From Cristatella mucedo (lineage: Eukaryota > Bryozoa > Phylactolaemata > Cristatellidae): a DNA stretch of 64,000 nt. A program made the position numbers and the translations under genes. How positions within the stretch are numbered: the stretch's first letter is position 1; the number at the start of each line of letters is the position of its first letter. Under the pieces are notes generated by a model. That model did not search any database. It saw nothing but the letters and a program-made list of their open reading frames with translations, and was not told the DNA's origin. Shown here one piece after another: positions 44,320-57,500 of the stretch. The stretch covers positions 7,309,001 to 7,373,000 of the forward strand of contig WPIO01000001.1 in assembly GCA_009760855.2 (NCBI GenBank), given 5' to 3'.

Positions 44320-45690
44320 AATAATAGATCGTTTGTATGGTGCCGTAGGAAAAGAAATCTCTAATTAAGTGCTTTACAACTCCTGCAAGAGAATCAATAA
44401 CCAATGGTTAATGGGGTGTACTGTATCATGTATAGACATGCATGCAAAATCAGTTTCATGTTTGATAAGTATGGTAAGGCACATAAGGAGACACTTGAGC
44501 ACACCAGTTAGTATGACCTCTGGCTAGTAATATGCACTGAATCATGCACAGGTGAGCACTCAAAAGTACCCAGGAATAAATAAGACATGTTCACATGGGC
44601 AAAAGGAAAGATGACAGGAACTGATGTGTCTTTAGCTGAGACTTACGTGATGCAAGGTCATTGAATGTAGCGACCGTATCGGTAAGCGAATTCCAGACTT
44701 TCGATGCAAACTAACTGAAAGCCCAATCACCGACAAATTTCAACGTAGTGTGAGGGATGGCTAGATGACGAAATGTTGAGGAGCTGGTGGTGCAGGTGCA
44801 CACTGGAGGAGCAAGGGGCTCCCCCAGTATGGTCTTGATAGATAGGCAGGTACAAGCGAGTGAAGTAACCTGTAAGCCAGATAGAGGATTTTGTGATTCG
44901 ATGCTTTATAAGGAGCCGATGAAGCTCAGACAGAAGTAGTGTGAAGTAGCAGTTATCCCGTTGATGACAGACCAGATGAACTGCTGAGTTTTGCACTAGT
45001 AGACAGTCCCTAATCTTGAACATGGATCGAACGTGATGACTAGTGGCAGAAGCTGTCTTCTTAATGAAACTTTCAAACTTTAAGCAGTTATCAAAGAGAA
45101 CTCCCGATTTCCGAGCACACGATGACGGTCGCAGTACATCTCTCACTGAGATAGGACCTAACCCAGTTGAGCACTGTGCCAGTGATGCATAGGGGTATGG
45201 AGAGGTACACCAGAAGGATATGGTCGTCAATAGTACCAAATGCTGCTGAGATATCTGGAGAACCAGCAGAGATGCTCTATCCTGGTCAGGATTGTTCTGA
45301 AGGTCTCTGTAAGCCTAAAGCAGAGCAGTTTTCGTGGAATTGTCAGCTCGAAATGCCAATTACCACTTTCTAGGAAGATCTGATGAACCGATGTCATGGT
45401 TTAGTTGCTGGGCCACAGCTTATTCAAGTGTCTTGGGTAAGAATGGTAGAAGGGAGACTGGAATAAGCTATTTAAGTTCTTATGTATGGTAGGCTACTTT
45501 ATGAGTGCCTGACAACTGCTGTTGTCAGAAAGGCTGGGACTTCATCGGAAACCAGGAACATATTTACAATGTTGTGGAGGGTGGGAATAAGTTTATGCAC
45601 CTCCTTAGGAGTCTTATTTGGACAGGGTCTAAAGGACTAGTGGTCTTTATAGCATGGGAGATAAATTTTGCAACGAGTTCAATAGAGACA
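44320..45690 (-). mobile_element. Degenerate CR1/L2-type LINE copy
   Basis: Minus-strand reading from 45690 to 44320 gives LINE reverse-transcriptase pieces in order: a ...LPFLPKTLE-like block, LSAAF-like ISAAFGTIDDHILL (near 45230), GVLFDNCLKFESFIKKT (near 45090), HHVRSMFKIRDCL and LVCHQRDNCYFTLLLSELH. Then comes a 3' untranslated tail ending in ATAATAATAATA. The catalytic core between the DDHILL and GVLFDN blocks is mostly deleted, with many stops. The right side runs into the GA tract. Confidence 0.8.
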
Positions 45691-45699
45691 GGCATGATT

Positions 45700-46001
<302 letters not shown>

Positions 46002-46258
46002 GGGCAAGAAAGGCAGTAAGTAGTTGGTGTCCGGTAAGGAAACTCATTGAGGGAATGGAGTTCCTAAGCCGGTCTATCACATGCGAACAAAAAAGACAAG
46101 TTCACTGGGGCGAAAGGAAAGCTGCTGACCAAAACAGATGCATTTTCAGCTGAGACTTGAATTATGCATTGCAATTTCAAGATGCTAGAAGTAAGTTTCA
46201 GACTTATGGTGCTTACGAGCCGAAGGTCAGATCGCCAACAGATTTTGGCTAGACGTCT

Positions 46259-46260
<2 letters not shown>

Positions 46261-46300
<40 letters not shown>

Positions 46301-48095
46301 CTCACTTGATCAAGTGCCCTCAGATAACTCAATCTCTTTCTAGGACTTTACATTTGCTGCAAAGGAAACACGATCGAATAGTTAGTAATAACATGCTCAA
46401 TAAACAACAAGAATAACATGGTTAGGCGTGACATGCACAGGGTCAGCATGCAAGTGTGGTTAGTAGTAGCATGGACAGTGTCAGCACGCATAAGCACATA
46501 AAGGACTAATCACAGGGACCCACTAAATGCTGTGCTAAATAGGTGGGTTTTTAATTTCTTTTTAAATGTAGTCAAGTCAGGGGACGTCATGACTCAAGTC
46601 GGGAGTGAGTTCCAGGCTTGGGAACATACGAACTAAATGCACGGTCTCTAAATAATTCAAGATTTGTAGGAGGTATAGGTAAACAGTTAGATTCTGAACA
46701 GGGGTGGTACGATGCTTAGTCTGGTGAGGCAGTAGATCTGATAGGTAGGCTGGAGCCAGAGAATGAATGGACCTAAAAGTGAGTGACAAAACCTTGAAGT
46801 CGATGTGCTGCTTGACTGGGAGCCAGTGCAGGTCGGCGAGAAGTGGGTGATGTAGCAACTGCGAGGCTGCTGAAGAGCAGGTGGTGCGAGAGCACACTGG
46901 GGGAGCAAGGAGGTCGGATCGGTAGGTGCTGAAAGTGAGTGAAGTAGCTGTCAGCCAGATCAGCCAGTCAGCCAGAGGATCTTGAAATTGATTTGATATT
47001 TTATAAGGAGCCAGTGAAGGTCACACAGAAGTCGTGTGGTGTGGCAGTGAAGCCTTTAACCACAGACCAGACGAGCTGGTGAGTTTTGTACCAGTTGCAG
47101 ACGATAGGGCGCTGGCTGGTCAGGAGTCCTGCTTAAGGGGAACTGCTTAACAAATGTGTGAACTAGTTCTGCTGCTGCTCTCTTACGGGCGGTGGGAGGG
47201 TCAAGTTAAAGGGCGCAGATGCAACTCTCCTAAGGACAGCATCAATATCAAGAGAATCTAGATTCATTACAGACACATCATCATGGATGTCGATAGAGAA
47301 ATATATTCCAAGAAAAACATAAGTGTGTTTAGAAGTTATTTCAGATAGGTAGGTTGGAGCAAGAACAGGAAGGGACCTAACAGTGAGTGACAGAACCTTG
47401 AAGTTTACGAGCTGCTTGATGGGAAGGCAGTGCAGATCATTGAGAAGGGGTGTAATGTGGCAGTTGCGACGTTCATGGCAGACAAGCCTGGTTGCAGAGT
47501 TTTTCACCAACTATAGGCATGTTGTGGCAGAGGCAGGCTGCAAGTAATGAGTTACAAATGTCTAGACGAGATGTAAAAATGCATGGAGCAGCTTGGGAAT
47601 GGCATCCCATTCCCAAGGTGCTCTATGCATTTTTACATCTCGTCTAGACATTTGTAATTGTTGTCTTATTACAGAGCTAAAAGTGGGCAGACTTGACTCT
47701 GCAGTTGATGTGGTCACTTTGGAACAGGATACCCAGATTCCTTGCAGTGGCCACAGCAGATATGCTGATCTAGCCGATTTGGAGGAATAGACTATCCAGT
47801 TTACAAGTAGCACATGGTTTGCCCATAATTTAGCGAGTTAGTTTATATCATCATTCAGTTTGAGAAAGTTTGCTGCTGTCGAAGCAAAAAATTTCAGCAA
47901 TACATGCTGCAAGAGAGTTGAGCAAGTTTGAGATGCTGGAAGGCAGGGAGCGATCGAAGCCTTAGTACAGGTGTATGTGTTATCTGCATGAAAGTGAGTC
48001 CAGATTGTGCTTAAAGATCGGCAAGAGGGGAGTGTGAAATTATGAAAATAAGTGTTGAATGGAATGAAAATTTGGTCGGCTGTCATTAAATATCA
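46261..48095 (-). mobile_element. Rearranged CR1/L2-type LINE remnant, 5' truncated
   Basis: Minus-strand pieces in order: FHADNTYTC...FLKLNDD (near 48000-47850, related to the YADD active-site region, with ADN instead of ADD), VHAF/TSRLDICNSLL (near 47560), LVCHERRNCHITPLLNDLHC with KVLSL (47500-47390), a second partly duplicated LHWLPVKQHIDFKVLSL block (46830-46780), LAPAYLSDLL, and a 3' tail ending in (TTA)n, seen as (AAT)n at 46261-46298. The duplicated block and the hairpin at 47552-47657 show internal rearrangement. Confidence 0.8.
47552..47657. repeat. Near-perfect inverted repeat: 51-bp arms, 4-nt spacer
   Basis: Arm 47552-47602 and arm 47607-47657 are reverse complements with two mismatches (positions 47587/47622 and 47592/47617). 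The spacer is CATC. Both arms derive from the LINE segment reading TSRLDIC. The high identity suggests a recent fold-back event. Confidence 0.97.
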
Positions 48096-48099
48096 AAAG

Positions 48100-48562
48100 T
48101 TCAGTCTTGCCGAATGCCTAATTACAGTTAGAACATAACAGCACACTAACTTACACTTTTGAGAACATGTTTGTGATTCGGTCTAGAATTGTTCAAATTC
48201 ATTATACCAAAGAAAAACATTTTGAACAGAAGTTAGTGAGCAGTTCTGGCCATTGCTGAGAATTGTATGCCTCTGACTTGTCCTACTATCGAGGTGGTAA
48301 CAATGCAGCCAGCTTAACGGCCGGTGATGTTACCATAACGATTGATGCTGAGGTCATTTAATGTCTGGTGAACTGGTCGCCAGCACATGCACACTTGAAT
48401 CCTTCCAGTTGTGCCTGCAACCTTGCTGCACCCCTTCCTTCAAGAAGGCACATCGTCAGTGAGCAGGCATGTGTTGCAGGTACACTACCCTGCACAGCAC
48501 GTATACAGCTCGGCTTCTAAGGGTTCCAGAGGCCTGGGCGCTAAGCCAACACTTTCCTGCAG
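48100..48562. other. No gene seen; upstream flank or intron of the coiled-coil gene
   Basis: The frame is open leftward from 48563 to 48411 without an ATG. A splice acceptor (actttcctgcag) at 48562 argues that this is intron rather than exon. No promoter motif recognised. Confidence 0.4.
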
Positions 48563-51500
48563 GGATCAGAAAAGTTCAACTCTGCTGCCAGAAAAGGCAG
48601 CAAAGGCAGCCACGGCTGGGATGGCGCTTGGTTCACTCACAGCAGCCACGAGCTCTCCTGCCGACCCAGCCAATCCGAGCTGTGAGCCGGAAGCCAACAC
48701 CGAGTCAAGCGTGTCACCGCACGGAGCAGCTGAAAACGCCGACGACTGCAACGTTTGTGACGCAGCAACAGCAGCCAGCTGCGGCGACAGCGTAGCGGGC
48801 ACTCTGCACCCTGCCAAGGAAATGGAGCCACTGCCAGATGGAGGCAACCACATCCAGGTCCTAGACTGTCCGGCGGCATCTTCGAGCTTTGCCGCCTTCG
48901 ATCTCTGTCCTGAATCTGATTCGCCTGCCGATTATTCGGCGGCTGGCTGTGCGAGCAAGGCCTGTGGCTCGGCCGAGGAGGCGGCACTCGAGTCGGCCGC
49001 ACTTCAGTTGGCCCTGCAAGCCGAGGCGTCTTCGTCACGTGCCACGATTTCTGCTCTCAAGGAGCAGCTGATTGCCGTCCGTGAGTACCCAGTGTGGATA
49101 GGGCGTCCCGGCATGGTCTAGATCGGGGTTTGGAACGTCCAGCTTAGGCGGCAGCTTTGCCTACTGCTGGCTGCGATTGCACCGAGTGTGTCTGCTGCAG
49201 GTGCCGCGCATAAGGAGACACAAGAAGCCCTCTGCTGCGCTGAAAGCGACTGCCTAAAGCTGCAGAGTGAGTCTTGCGACTTGCTTGGCTGCAAGCATCA
49301 TCATTGACTCGCAGAGCAGGTGGATCACATCCGGTGCTCGAGGCTGCCGGCTGATGCCTCACCTTTTATGGCGTCAAGTGAAATTCACACTTATAGTCCA
49401 ATCTAGTGATACCATGTCGGAATATTAGGGGCAGTTTGATAGGATCGAGCCACATAGGCTGAATACTGTTGCTAGGGATGGGGTCGGGACTAGACCTGTA
49501 TCCGTCCATCTTTATTACGTGTGCTAGCGATGTGGATAGTGGGAGTGAAGCTTGCAGCCGTAGGACGCCCGAGTCCAGTAGACGCTACTCGCTTGCCTAT
49601 TTCAACCCGTTTATGACTCTCTGCTGCTCTGCAGGGCTGCTGGATGACATGCGCAGCGAGCACGCCACCACGGCTGCTGAATTTCGACAGCAGCTCGACA
49701 GGCTCCGCTGCCTTGAGAAGGTCGTGAAGAGCTTCGGCCGAGCAGTGGAAGCTGCCCCGGTGGCCTCTGGCGACCCTTCTACCGATGGCCTTACTGCACT
49801 GCGACAGTACTGGTACGACTGCGTGCTGCCGCTGCTTCCGGTCGCAAAGCATCTTGCCCCAGCAGCCGCGGTAAGCTGATGGCCTGGTGTTGTGCATTTG
49901 CCTAATTTCTGCAAGGCGTCGCACGACATGCCGCTAAACTTTTTTCCAGCGACATTGTGCAAGCTGAGAACGAGCAGCTGAAAGAGGACCTTCGAGCCGC
50001 TCAGCAGTCGGATCATCAGACCAAGGGGGCGATGCGGTAGGTGGCGCTCAGGCTGCGAGACCCGCCTGGCCGCATGCCGCCGGCCAGGCTTCTCCGAGCA
50101 TGCACATCGTGCCACTTGCTTGCACTATCTTTGCCTTTGTCGCCTTGACCGGTCACCTTGCACTGCACCATATACAGACACTTTCGGTGTCAGCTGTCGG
50201 CAGCTAATGATGTGCGGCTGGAGCTAGAAGAGAAGCAAAGACAGCTGCTGCAGGAAAACCTCACTCTGACTGGCCGTACAGTGGCCTCAGCCCAGTAAGC
50301 TTTTGCAACTGCTGTCGCCATAGCCGCGGCTACGCGCAATGATCTTATCGTTGCACTTCCGCTCTACCAGTTGGCTGCGCAATGCCTCGGCAGCCACAGA
50401 CGGACGATCAAGCCAACCAAATGCAGAGCCGTTGTTGCCATGCTGTCCGTGGCTTAAGTCCACTCGGCCATTCAGCATCGTGCACCTGCAGAGGTCATAC
50501 TAGATTCGAGAATGGAGATCAAAGTGTACGCTCCTCCAATGATAGCCGTGTCGTCCACTCGGAGTATCATAATGCTCTGGTGGCACAGTTAAAATATATA
50601 AAAAATATAATTCATTTATATAGCACCTTAAGAGAACTCAATCTCTATTCAGGCGCTTCACATATGCCATGGGGCTCGAGCCCACGACCCCGGGCAGACC
50701 TTTAATTGGGGCGAGCACCTTAACCACTGGGCCGAACCAGCTCGGTTGTTGCAAAAGAGGATGGAGGGAAATTCCGCTTCATGTATAGAGAATATTTTGC
50801 TGCTTCCAAGAGCAGCTGAGAGACTACTGTCACGATTTGGCTGGGCACCCTGCATCAAGCTTCCTTTTTCTCGCAGGCCTAACAAAGGGTCTTTGGGCCC
50901 GTCAGCTGCCAGGGGTGATCAGCTCACAGAGTCAACGCGGTCTCATGTCCTTTCGCCCTTCAGAATCGTGCTGTAGTCACTTAGTGGACAAATGTCCTGT
51001 TAGTGCAAGTGCCGCTTACAGAGCCTCGATGACTCTGAGCGCCGTGGGAAGGCTTGTGTGCGCCATCTGCATTCATGTTCCTGTAGTTGGTTGAGGCCTT
51101 TTAACAATACGAGAGCAACTGGCTGCTATTGAGTTGCAGCTCTGTGGACAGATGGTTTATGCATCACTAGGCAAATAGCAGATTCCGAGGTCTTTGTGAT
51201 AGTTTGTGCACACGCTTATAATTCTGGCACCTGCAGAGCTTACTCCTGTTTATTCTGAATTTTTTCGGCAATTAGCTAATCTTACTCGAGGCTCCATTTA
51301 AACCTCGGCTTCATTCATTATTTTGTGCCTTCGGGTGTCATTTTGTTCATCGGGTCACATGCTCAGCCCACATCATGCATCTTGTGCACACATGGGCAAG
51401 CTGATGCAGGCCAGTGTACATTAGTGTGGATGGTGACATATTGGGTGTGTATGTTCTTGTATGGGAACGTGCATGCATCGAGTGTGTATGAGTGTGTTTT

Positions 51501-54500
51501 GGGGATGCTGTGCATGCATGCATATCTTTGAGCACGAGCACAGACCTGCCTCCAAGGCCACCTAAAATGGCCACTGGATTAAAAAGGTCAGATTCTGACA
51601 TAAACAATGTTGTTGCAACCTTCTTTAACCATTCGAAATATATAAAATAAGCTTACATAATATGTAAGAGCTTTTTTATTTCAAAAAACATTAATTTTAA
51701 AGGCTACAGTAAAGTTAAACTACCACGATAAGCAATAACGTTCCTGAGCCTCTCCGGCATGGAGCAAAGTAAGCCGTCGAAACATCTGACCATCTTCTTC
51801 TCTAAACTTCGGAAAACTTGAGAATAGCAATTTTTAGATGTGATACGAATCAACTAAACTCTGAGCCTTCTATCCACTTCGACTCAGAGAGACTCGATGG
51901 GGTTCGGGTCTACAAATTGACTTTGCCAATCCATTAGCATAATGGCCCTAAACTAGATTAAGCAGTGTAGGTGAAAAATCATTAGCTGCATGCTTAGACT
52001 CATTGTCCTGTTTGAAAAGAAAATTATGTCTACGATGGCTCATTGCGATAGGTTCTGCAACACTTAGGAGTAGTTCTAAATAAGGTCTTATATCATGATG
52101 CCAGGTATCAGCTTTAGAAGCAGCCTCAGACCATGATCCCTTTGTCCCCAGATTTCTTCTTCAAATTTCGGTCTACTTAAGAAATGATCATTGAAACCTT
52201 CATTGGAGTTTCGGCGAAGTGCTGCATAAATTTTCAGTTAGAAAATGGCAAATTTTCTCTCATTGCCCCATTTAAGTTTGCTTCTGTCTTCATAGGTTCA
52301 GTGAGGTCTGGCCTCAGCCTACTCCAAACGAACCATTTTATGCTTGACGGGTCGAACTGGCTTCTTTTTTTGCATTCTGAGCAAACGTACCTTTGTCGTC
52401 TATTCGATGCCTGATCGAATCACTACCAACTAGCTTCCCAGTAGCAGCATGCAGGCTTTGAGCATGAATCACCGAAGAGGTAAAATAATGCCCCAAGGTT
52501 CTCTCTTTATCAGCTCATTCTAGCAGGTATAATGACTTAAAGGGAGCAGGGGTCTCTTTGCATTATGGATGATACCACTCGTAACCATTCTTTACGGGTT
52601 GTAGCTCACCTAAGTCTCTCCAATTCGAAATTGCATAGCGATTGCAATAGTACCAAGTTCCATTTGGTGGAAAGCCCACATTGGACCCTTTCTAAAGGCA
52701 GTCAAGTAGATAATCTCAGGCATGCCAGTTGGTAATAGCTTGAGGCTAGGAGTTGAGCATTGCCGGTGAAGATCTGTTTTCACACCACTGCGCATATCCA
52801 AGTACATCTAAAAACAGTCAATGTAGTCGTTTTCGAGGCAATGTAAAATGGGGAATCTGCCATTTGAAATGAATTTTAAGGGTCATGAAGACGCTTCGTC
52901 TCGCTATTTTTTCTGTTGCATACTCAAGTTTATGAAAATGCAACCGTGAAAGGCATTATGCTATTTGGGGTGTTCCTTCGATGTGCTTCGGTCTAATGTT
53001 TCACCGTCGATGCCTACAACTGCTCATAAACAAGGGGTTGCCGGTACTTTATACGCTCGAGTGTGTGCACTCCCTTCGTATTAGTGTTTGTTTCTGTGAG
53101 CAGGATGGTACGATGCACTTGCTCGATGTCTAGCACAGAGAGTAGCTAGCTAGGTTTTTCCTATGTGGCTTCTTTAGTGGCACCCATGTATGGGCTTTTC
53201 ACCTACCATATTGCATGCAACCAGATCAATGCAAACAGATCATTTCAAGTCGTACATCCAATGGCCTGTGTGGTATTCGAGCTCTTTTTCGTGAGCGCAC
53301 CTGATGGGTCGTACCGGTAAGTGTGACTGACGAGCTTTGTGCTGCTCTGGCTGTCCCAGAGCCACTGGGCATACCTGCTGCCTGACTGTGCACTTCACAA
53401 AATGCTGAGGGCAGCTAGGTCAGGATATTGTGGCAGGTCACACCGAATCCACGCCGAGGCCTTGCCAGTCGTCGTAGTTATTCTGGCCGTAAGAAAAAGT
53501 CTGTGAATATGTCACTGTGAATCTTGCATCATTATAAGAGGCTTCTGCCTTTTCTTTTAGCTTCGGATTTCATCTTTTGTTATTGCTATCTGTCCCATTA
53601 CCTTACTTGGCCATAACCAGCTGCTTGCTTTTTACACCATTAAGACTGCTGCTAATGAGTGGGTTCAAGCTTCAGGCTCGTGATCTGGATTAAGGCTCTC
53701 ACCAATGGTTTTACATTAGCGTCAGCTGCCATTTGCGGTCAGGACACCCGGAATGGGTTCAAGCTTCGGGCTCGTGATATTGATGGATTAAGGCCCCTGG
53801 TTTTACTCGAGCGTCAGCCACCATTTGTGGTCAGGATCCTGATTGTGCGCTTATGGGTGTTAGCCCAGGGGCAAGGTGCTCGAACTTCAGGACCCAGGTA
53901 GGTGGTTCGAGTCCGGCAGCAGGCAATCCTTTAGTGCCTACTGCAAGTGGGAGTGATAACCGTTAAGGTTCTTCTACAGCTATATGAATGAGGCTGTTGA
54001 TCAGCTAATCTTTACTTTATCACGAAAACAAGGACCAAGTAGTAGGAGACTCTTTTGCTCCGAGTGCTATTTCTTCAATTGTAACAGCAGCACCAGCAAC
54101 ATCCGCAATGATCAGAAGCAGTGGCTCTTCTACTGCTGCTGCTGCTGTCATCTCTATTTGCTAATGTAGTACACACGAACCAGCAGCTCTCGGTTGACTG
54201 TCGGCAATGCCGGCAGTGCAGTAGTTCGAGCACGTTTTTGCATGACCTGCAAGCTTCATGCTTACACTAAGAGAAAGTAGCAACCCAAATCAGCAGCGTC
54301 ATTTCATATCCAATGGTAGGCTGAGTGGCATGTTCTGCAAGTGATGTCAGAGCAAGCAAATTATTGGCGTAAAGGCTAGAGCTCCCGAGCATCTGTTTCA
54401 AATAATCAGTAAGCTATCTGCATTCACGACACCACCTTTAATTTTTGCTTCTTCACTGCCGTGGCGCCGGTTGCAATTTGTGCTAACTTAAAAACTAGCT

Positions 54501-57500
54501 AAGACAAAGAATGCCTGTAGCTATGCTCTCTGAACGGTGCTTATTTTTAGCCAGGCATCTTGCCTAATGCCAGCAGTAGGGAAGATGGCTGCCTTACTGG
54601 CTTGTTACCTCGAAAGCCATGCTGGCAGCTGTGTCTAATTTTTCAATCGCCAGCTGCTGGCTGCTTGGCATTTGGTATGTCCTGCCGGGCACCTTTCCTG
54701 CGTTGGCACGTGCTGCTGCTATGTGGAGGCTGAGGAGGTGCTTATGAGTCAGAGTCTCAGAGCTTTAGTGGTTCGCAGTCCACAGAGCTCGAGCTCAGCT
54801 GAGGACAAAGGGTTATTAGGCAACCTGTTTCTTCCTCTGCCACCGAGACGTTGCTCACCCCAAAGTCACGGGCTTATCGAAAAGGAATCCGGCAGCCTTA
54901 CCTCCTCGCAGGAGCCAAGTCGGTGGCACAACCAATCAGTCCCCCGTGGTTGGCCAATCAGCATAAGGTTACGACTGTGTAAGGCTATTGGTCAAGTACA
55001 CCATAATGTCTGGGGCTCAGTGGGAAAACATGTTACCATATTGCTGCTCTGCCACGACCTCGCTGCCTGCTTTTTGCCTTTTTTGCTCCAGCTGCTGACT
55101 GAGGCTGCTGCTTAATGCAGTTTGCAAACCTGGTTAGCATTGCCTATGATGCGCACGGAAGCCCAAGGCATCTTTAAAAGCTGCCGCATGAAATGCAAAC
55201 GCCTGTATGTCGAGTGTACACTATTTTCACTTACACTAGCATTCCATCCCCAGGCCTTCACTTGCCTTGGGAGAGGCCGGGTGCTATTGCAGCTGGCTGC
55301 CAGGTGATGCTCAAAAACTAAGCAGAAGGAACCTTTTCGTTATTCGATGTCATACGTTGTGTGTGGAGATATTGTTTGTACATGCTTGGTCTGCTTGTGA
55401 TTATTTTACAGGTTGTAGCCAGTATGGCATGCTGCTGCTATTGTTGAACTATTTGCTGCCCGATGAGGAACTTTCATTTGACATTATTTTGCAGAGAGTG
55501 TGAATCACTGAAGTCTATCGTTAGCATGCTGCATGCTCGGTGCGACTCTATGCAACGACAGTGCGGTATGTAGCTGTGCTGGTGTTGTGGTCTTTTTGCT
55601 GGGCACTAGCATGGCTGCAGCGCTGTGGGCTGGAGGTGAGTTGGGGGCTGTGGTTCTTATTGTTGGTATGTGTTCATTATGTAAGATATCAGGAGAAGCA
55701 TACATGCTCTGCAAATAGCAGTGAGGCAAATGGTTTGTCACAGTGTGTGCCTTCATTTGATCACATAACTGCCATTTTACGGTTACACATGTAATCTGCC
55801 TGGCTAATAAGGCTGTGCCAGGGGTCGAATCGTACCTGTCGGATCATGTTTATGTATCTCCGTCTGTATGTCCACGAATCCACAAAGACTATGCCTGGAC
55901 ATCACTGGCACTGCTCTGCAATGGTTCAGGTTCTATCTCAGTGGGAGACTCCAGAGTATTGACGTGAATGGACAAAGATCCTCTGAGGAGCCTCTGAAAT
56001 ATGGGGCACCTCAGGGCTCCGTGCTAGGTCCGGTTCTTTTTATGGTTTATACTCTCCCTCTTGCTGATGTGATTGCCAAGCACAATCTAGGCTTTCACTT
56101 CTATGCGGATGACACTCAGTTGTACCTTTGCTTTGATCCCTCCCAGCCTTCGACCACCTCAAATTCTCTCAACTCACTTGCTGCATGTATTGATGACATC
56201 CCCACATGGATGGCAGCAGATTTTCTAAAGCTAAACGATGATAAAACTAACTTACTAGTTATGGGCAAACCCAGTGTAATTCAGATATTGGAAAGGCTGC
56301 TGCTCAAAATTGGCTCGGCCAGCATATCTCCTGTTGAATCAGCTCGAAATTTAGGTGTCATGCTCCAAATTGACCTCTCGTTAGACGACCTCATCAGCTC
56401 CACAGTCAAATCTGCCTACTTTCAGCTTCATAACATTGCTAAAATTCGGGCTTGTTTAGATAAGGATACCACATCCAAGTTGGTCCATGCATTCGTGACA
56501 TCCCGTCTTGACTTCTGTAGCTCACTGCTTGCTGGCCTACCAGCATGTGCAATCAGGCACTTACAGCTGGTGCAAAACTCTGCAGCCAGGCTTGTCTGTC
56601 GTGAGCGTCGCAGTTGCCACATCACACCACTTCTCGCCGACCTGCACTGGCTACCAGTCAAGCAACGGATCGACTTCAAGGTTTTGTCACTCTTAGGTCA
56701 CTTCCTTCTTTGGCTCCAGCATATCTCTCAGATCTACTCCCCCACATGGCAAGCATCGTACCACTTGCTTTTCGGAATCCAACAGTCTACAAATACCTCG
56801 TACAAACCTCAAATCCTTTGGAGACCGTGCATTTAGTTCGTATGCTCCCAAAGCCTGAAACTCACTCCCGACTTGCGTCAGAACACCCCCTGACTTGACC
56901 ACATTTAAAAAGAACTTGAAAACACACCTTTTTAGGACAGCATTTAGTATGTCACTGTGATTCGTCCTTCATGTGCTTATGCATGCTGACACTGTGCATG
57001 CTGCCACAAACCACACTGGCATGCTGACCCTGTGCATGTCACCCCTAACTATGTTATTCATGTTGTTTATCAAGCATGATATTACTCACCATTCAGTCGT
57101 GTTTTCCTTCGCAGCAAATGTAAAGCGCCTAGAGAGAGATTGAGTTCTCTGGGGGCGCTTTATCAAGTGCATTATTATTATTACATGTTTTGCTGGAGAG
57201 TTTTGTATGGCGTATTCAAAGCCTAAGAGAAAGCAAGAAGCATAGCTGAGTCAGGAGAGCAGTTGAGGTAGTGAGTAGCATGGAAGTAAATGTCCACTGC
57301 ATAGTCCACGTCGTATGGTGGTTAGGTCTTATCTAGCAGACCGATCACCTTTGGAGTTTCACAAGCATCTGATCTTGGATCACAGTTCTCCATTTATTCA
57401 GTACCTACAGAGAAGGTAATTCAGGTCTACGGTATCGGCTATCACTTCATTCTATCATGCTGAGAACCCAGGTGACTTATTATTGAAGCTCTCAGAATCA

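Noticed and set aside
47163-47510. A 115-codon minus-strand gene
   Set aside because: It contains the LINE block LVCHERRNCHITPLL and is LINE-derived.
55868-56836. A 322-codon host gene
   Set aside because: Its motifs (GAPQGSVLGP, YADD) are those of a LINE reverse transcriptase.
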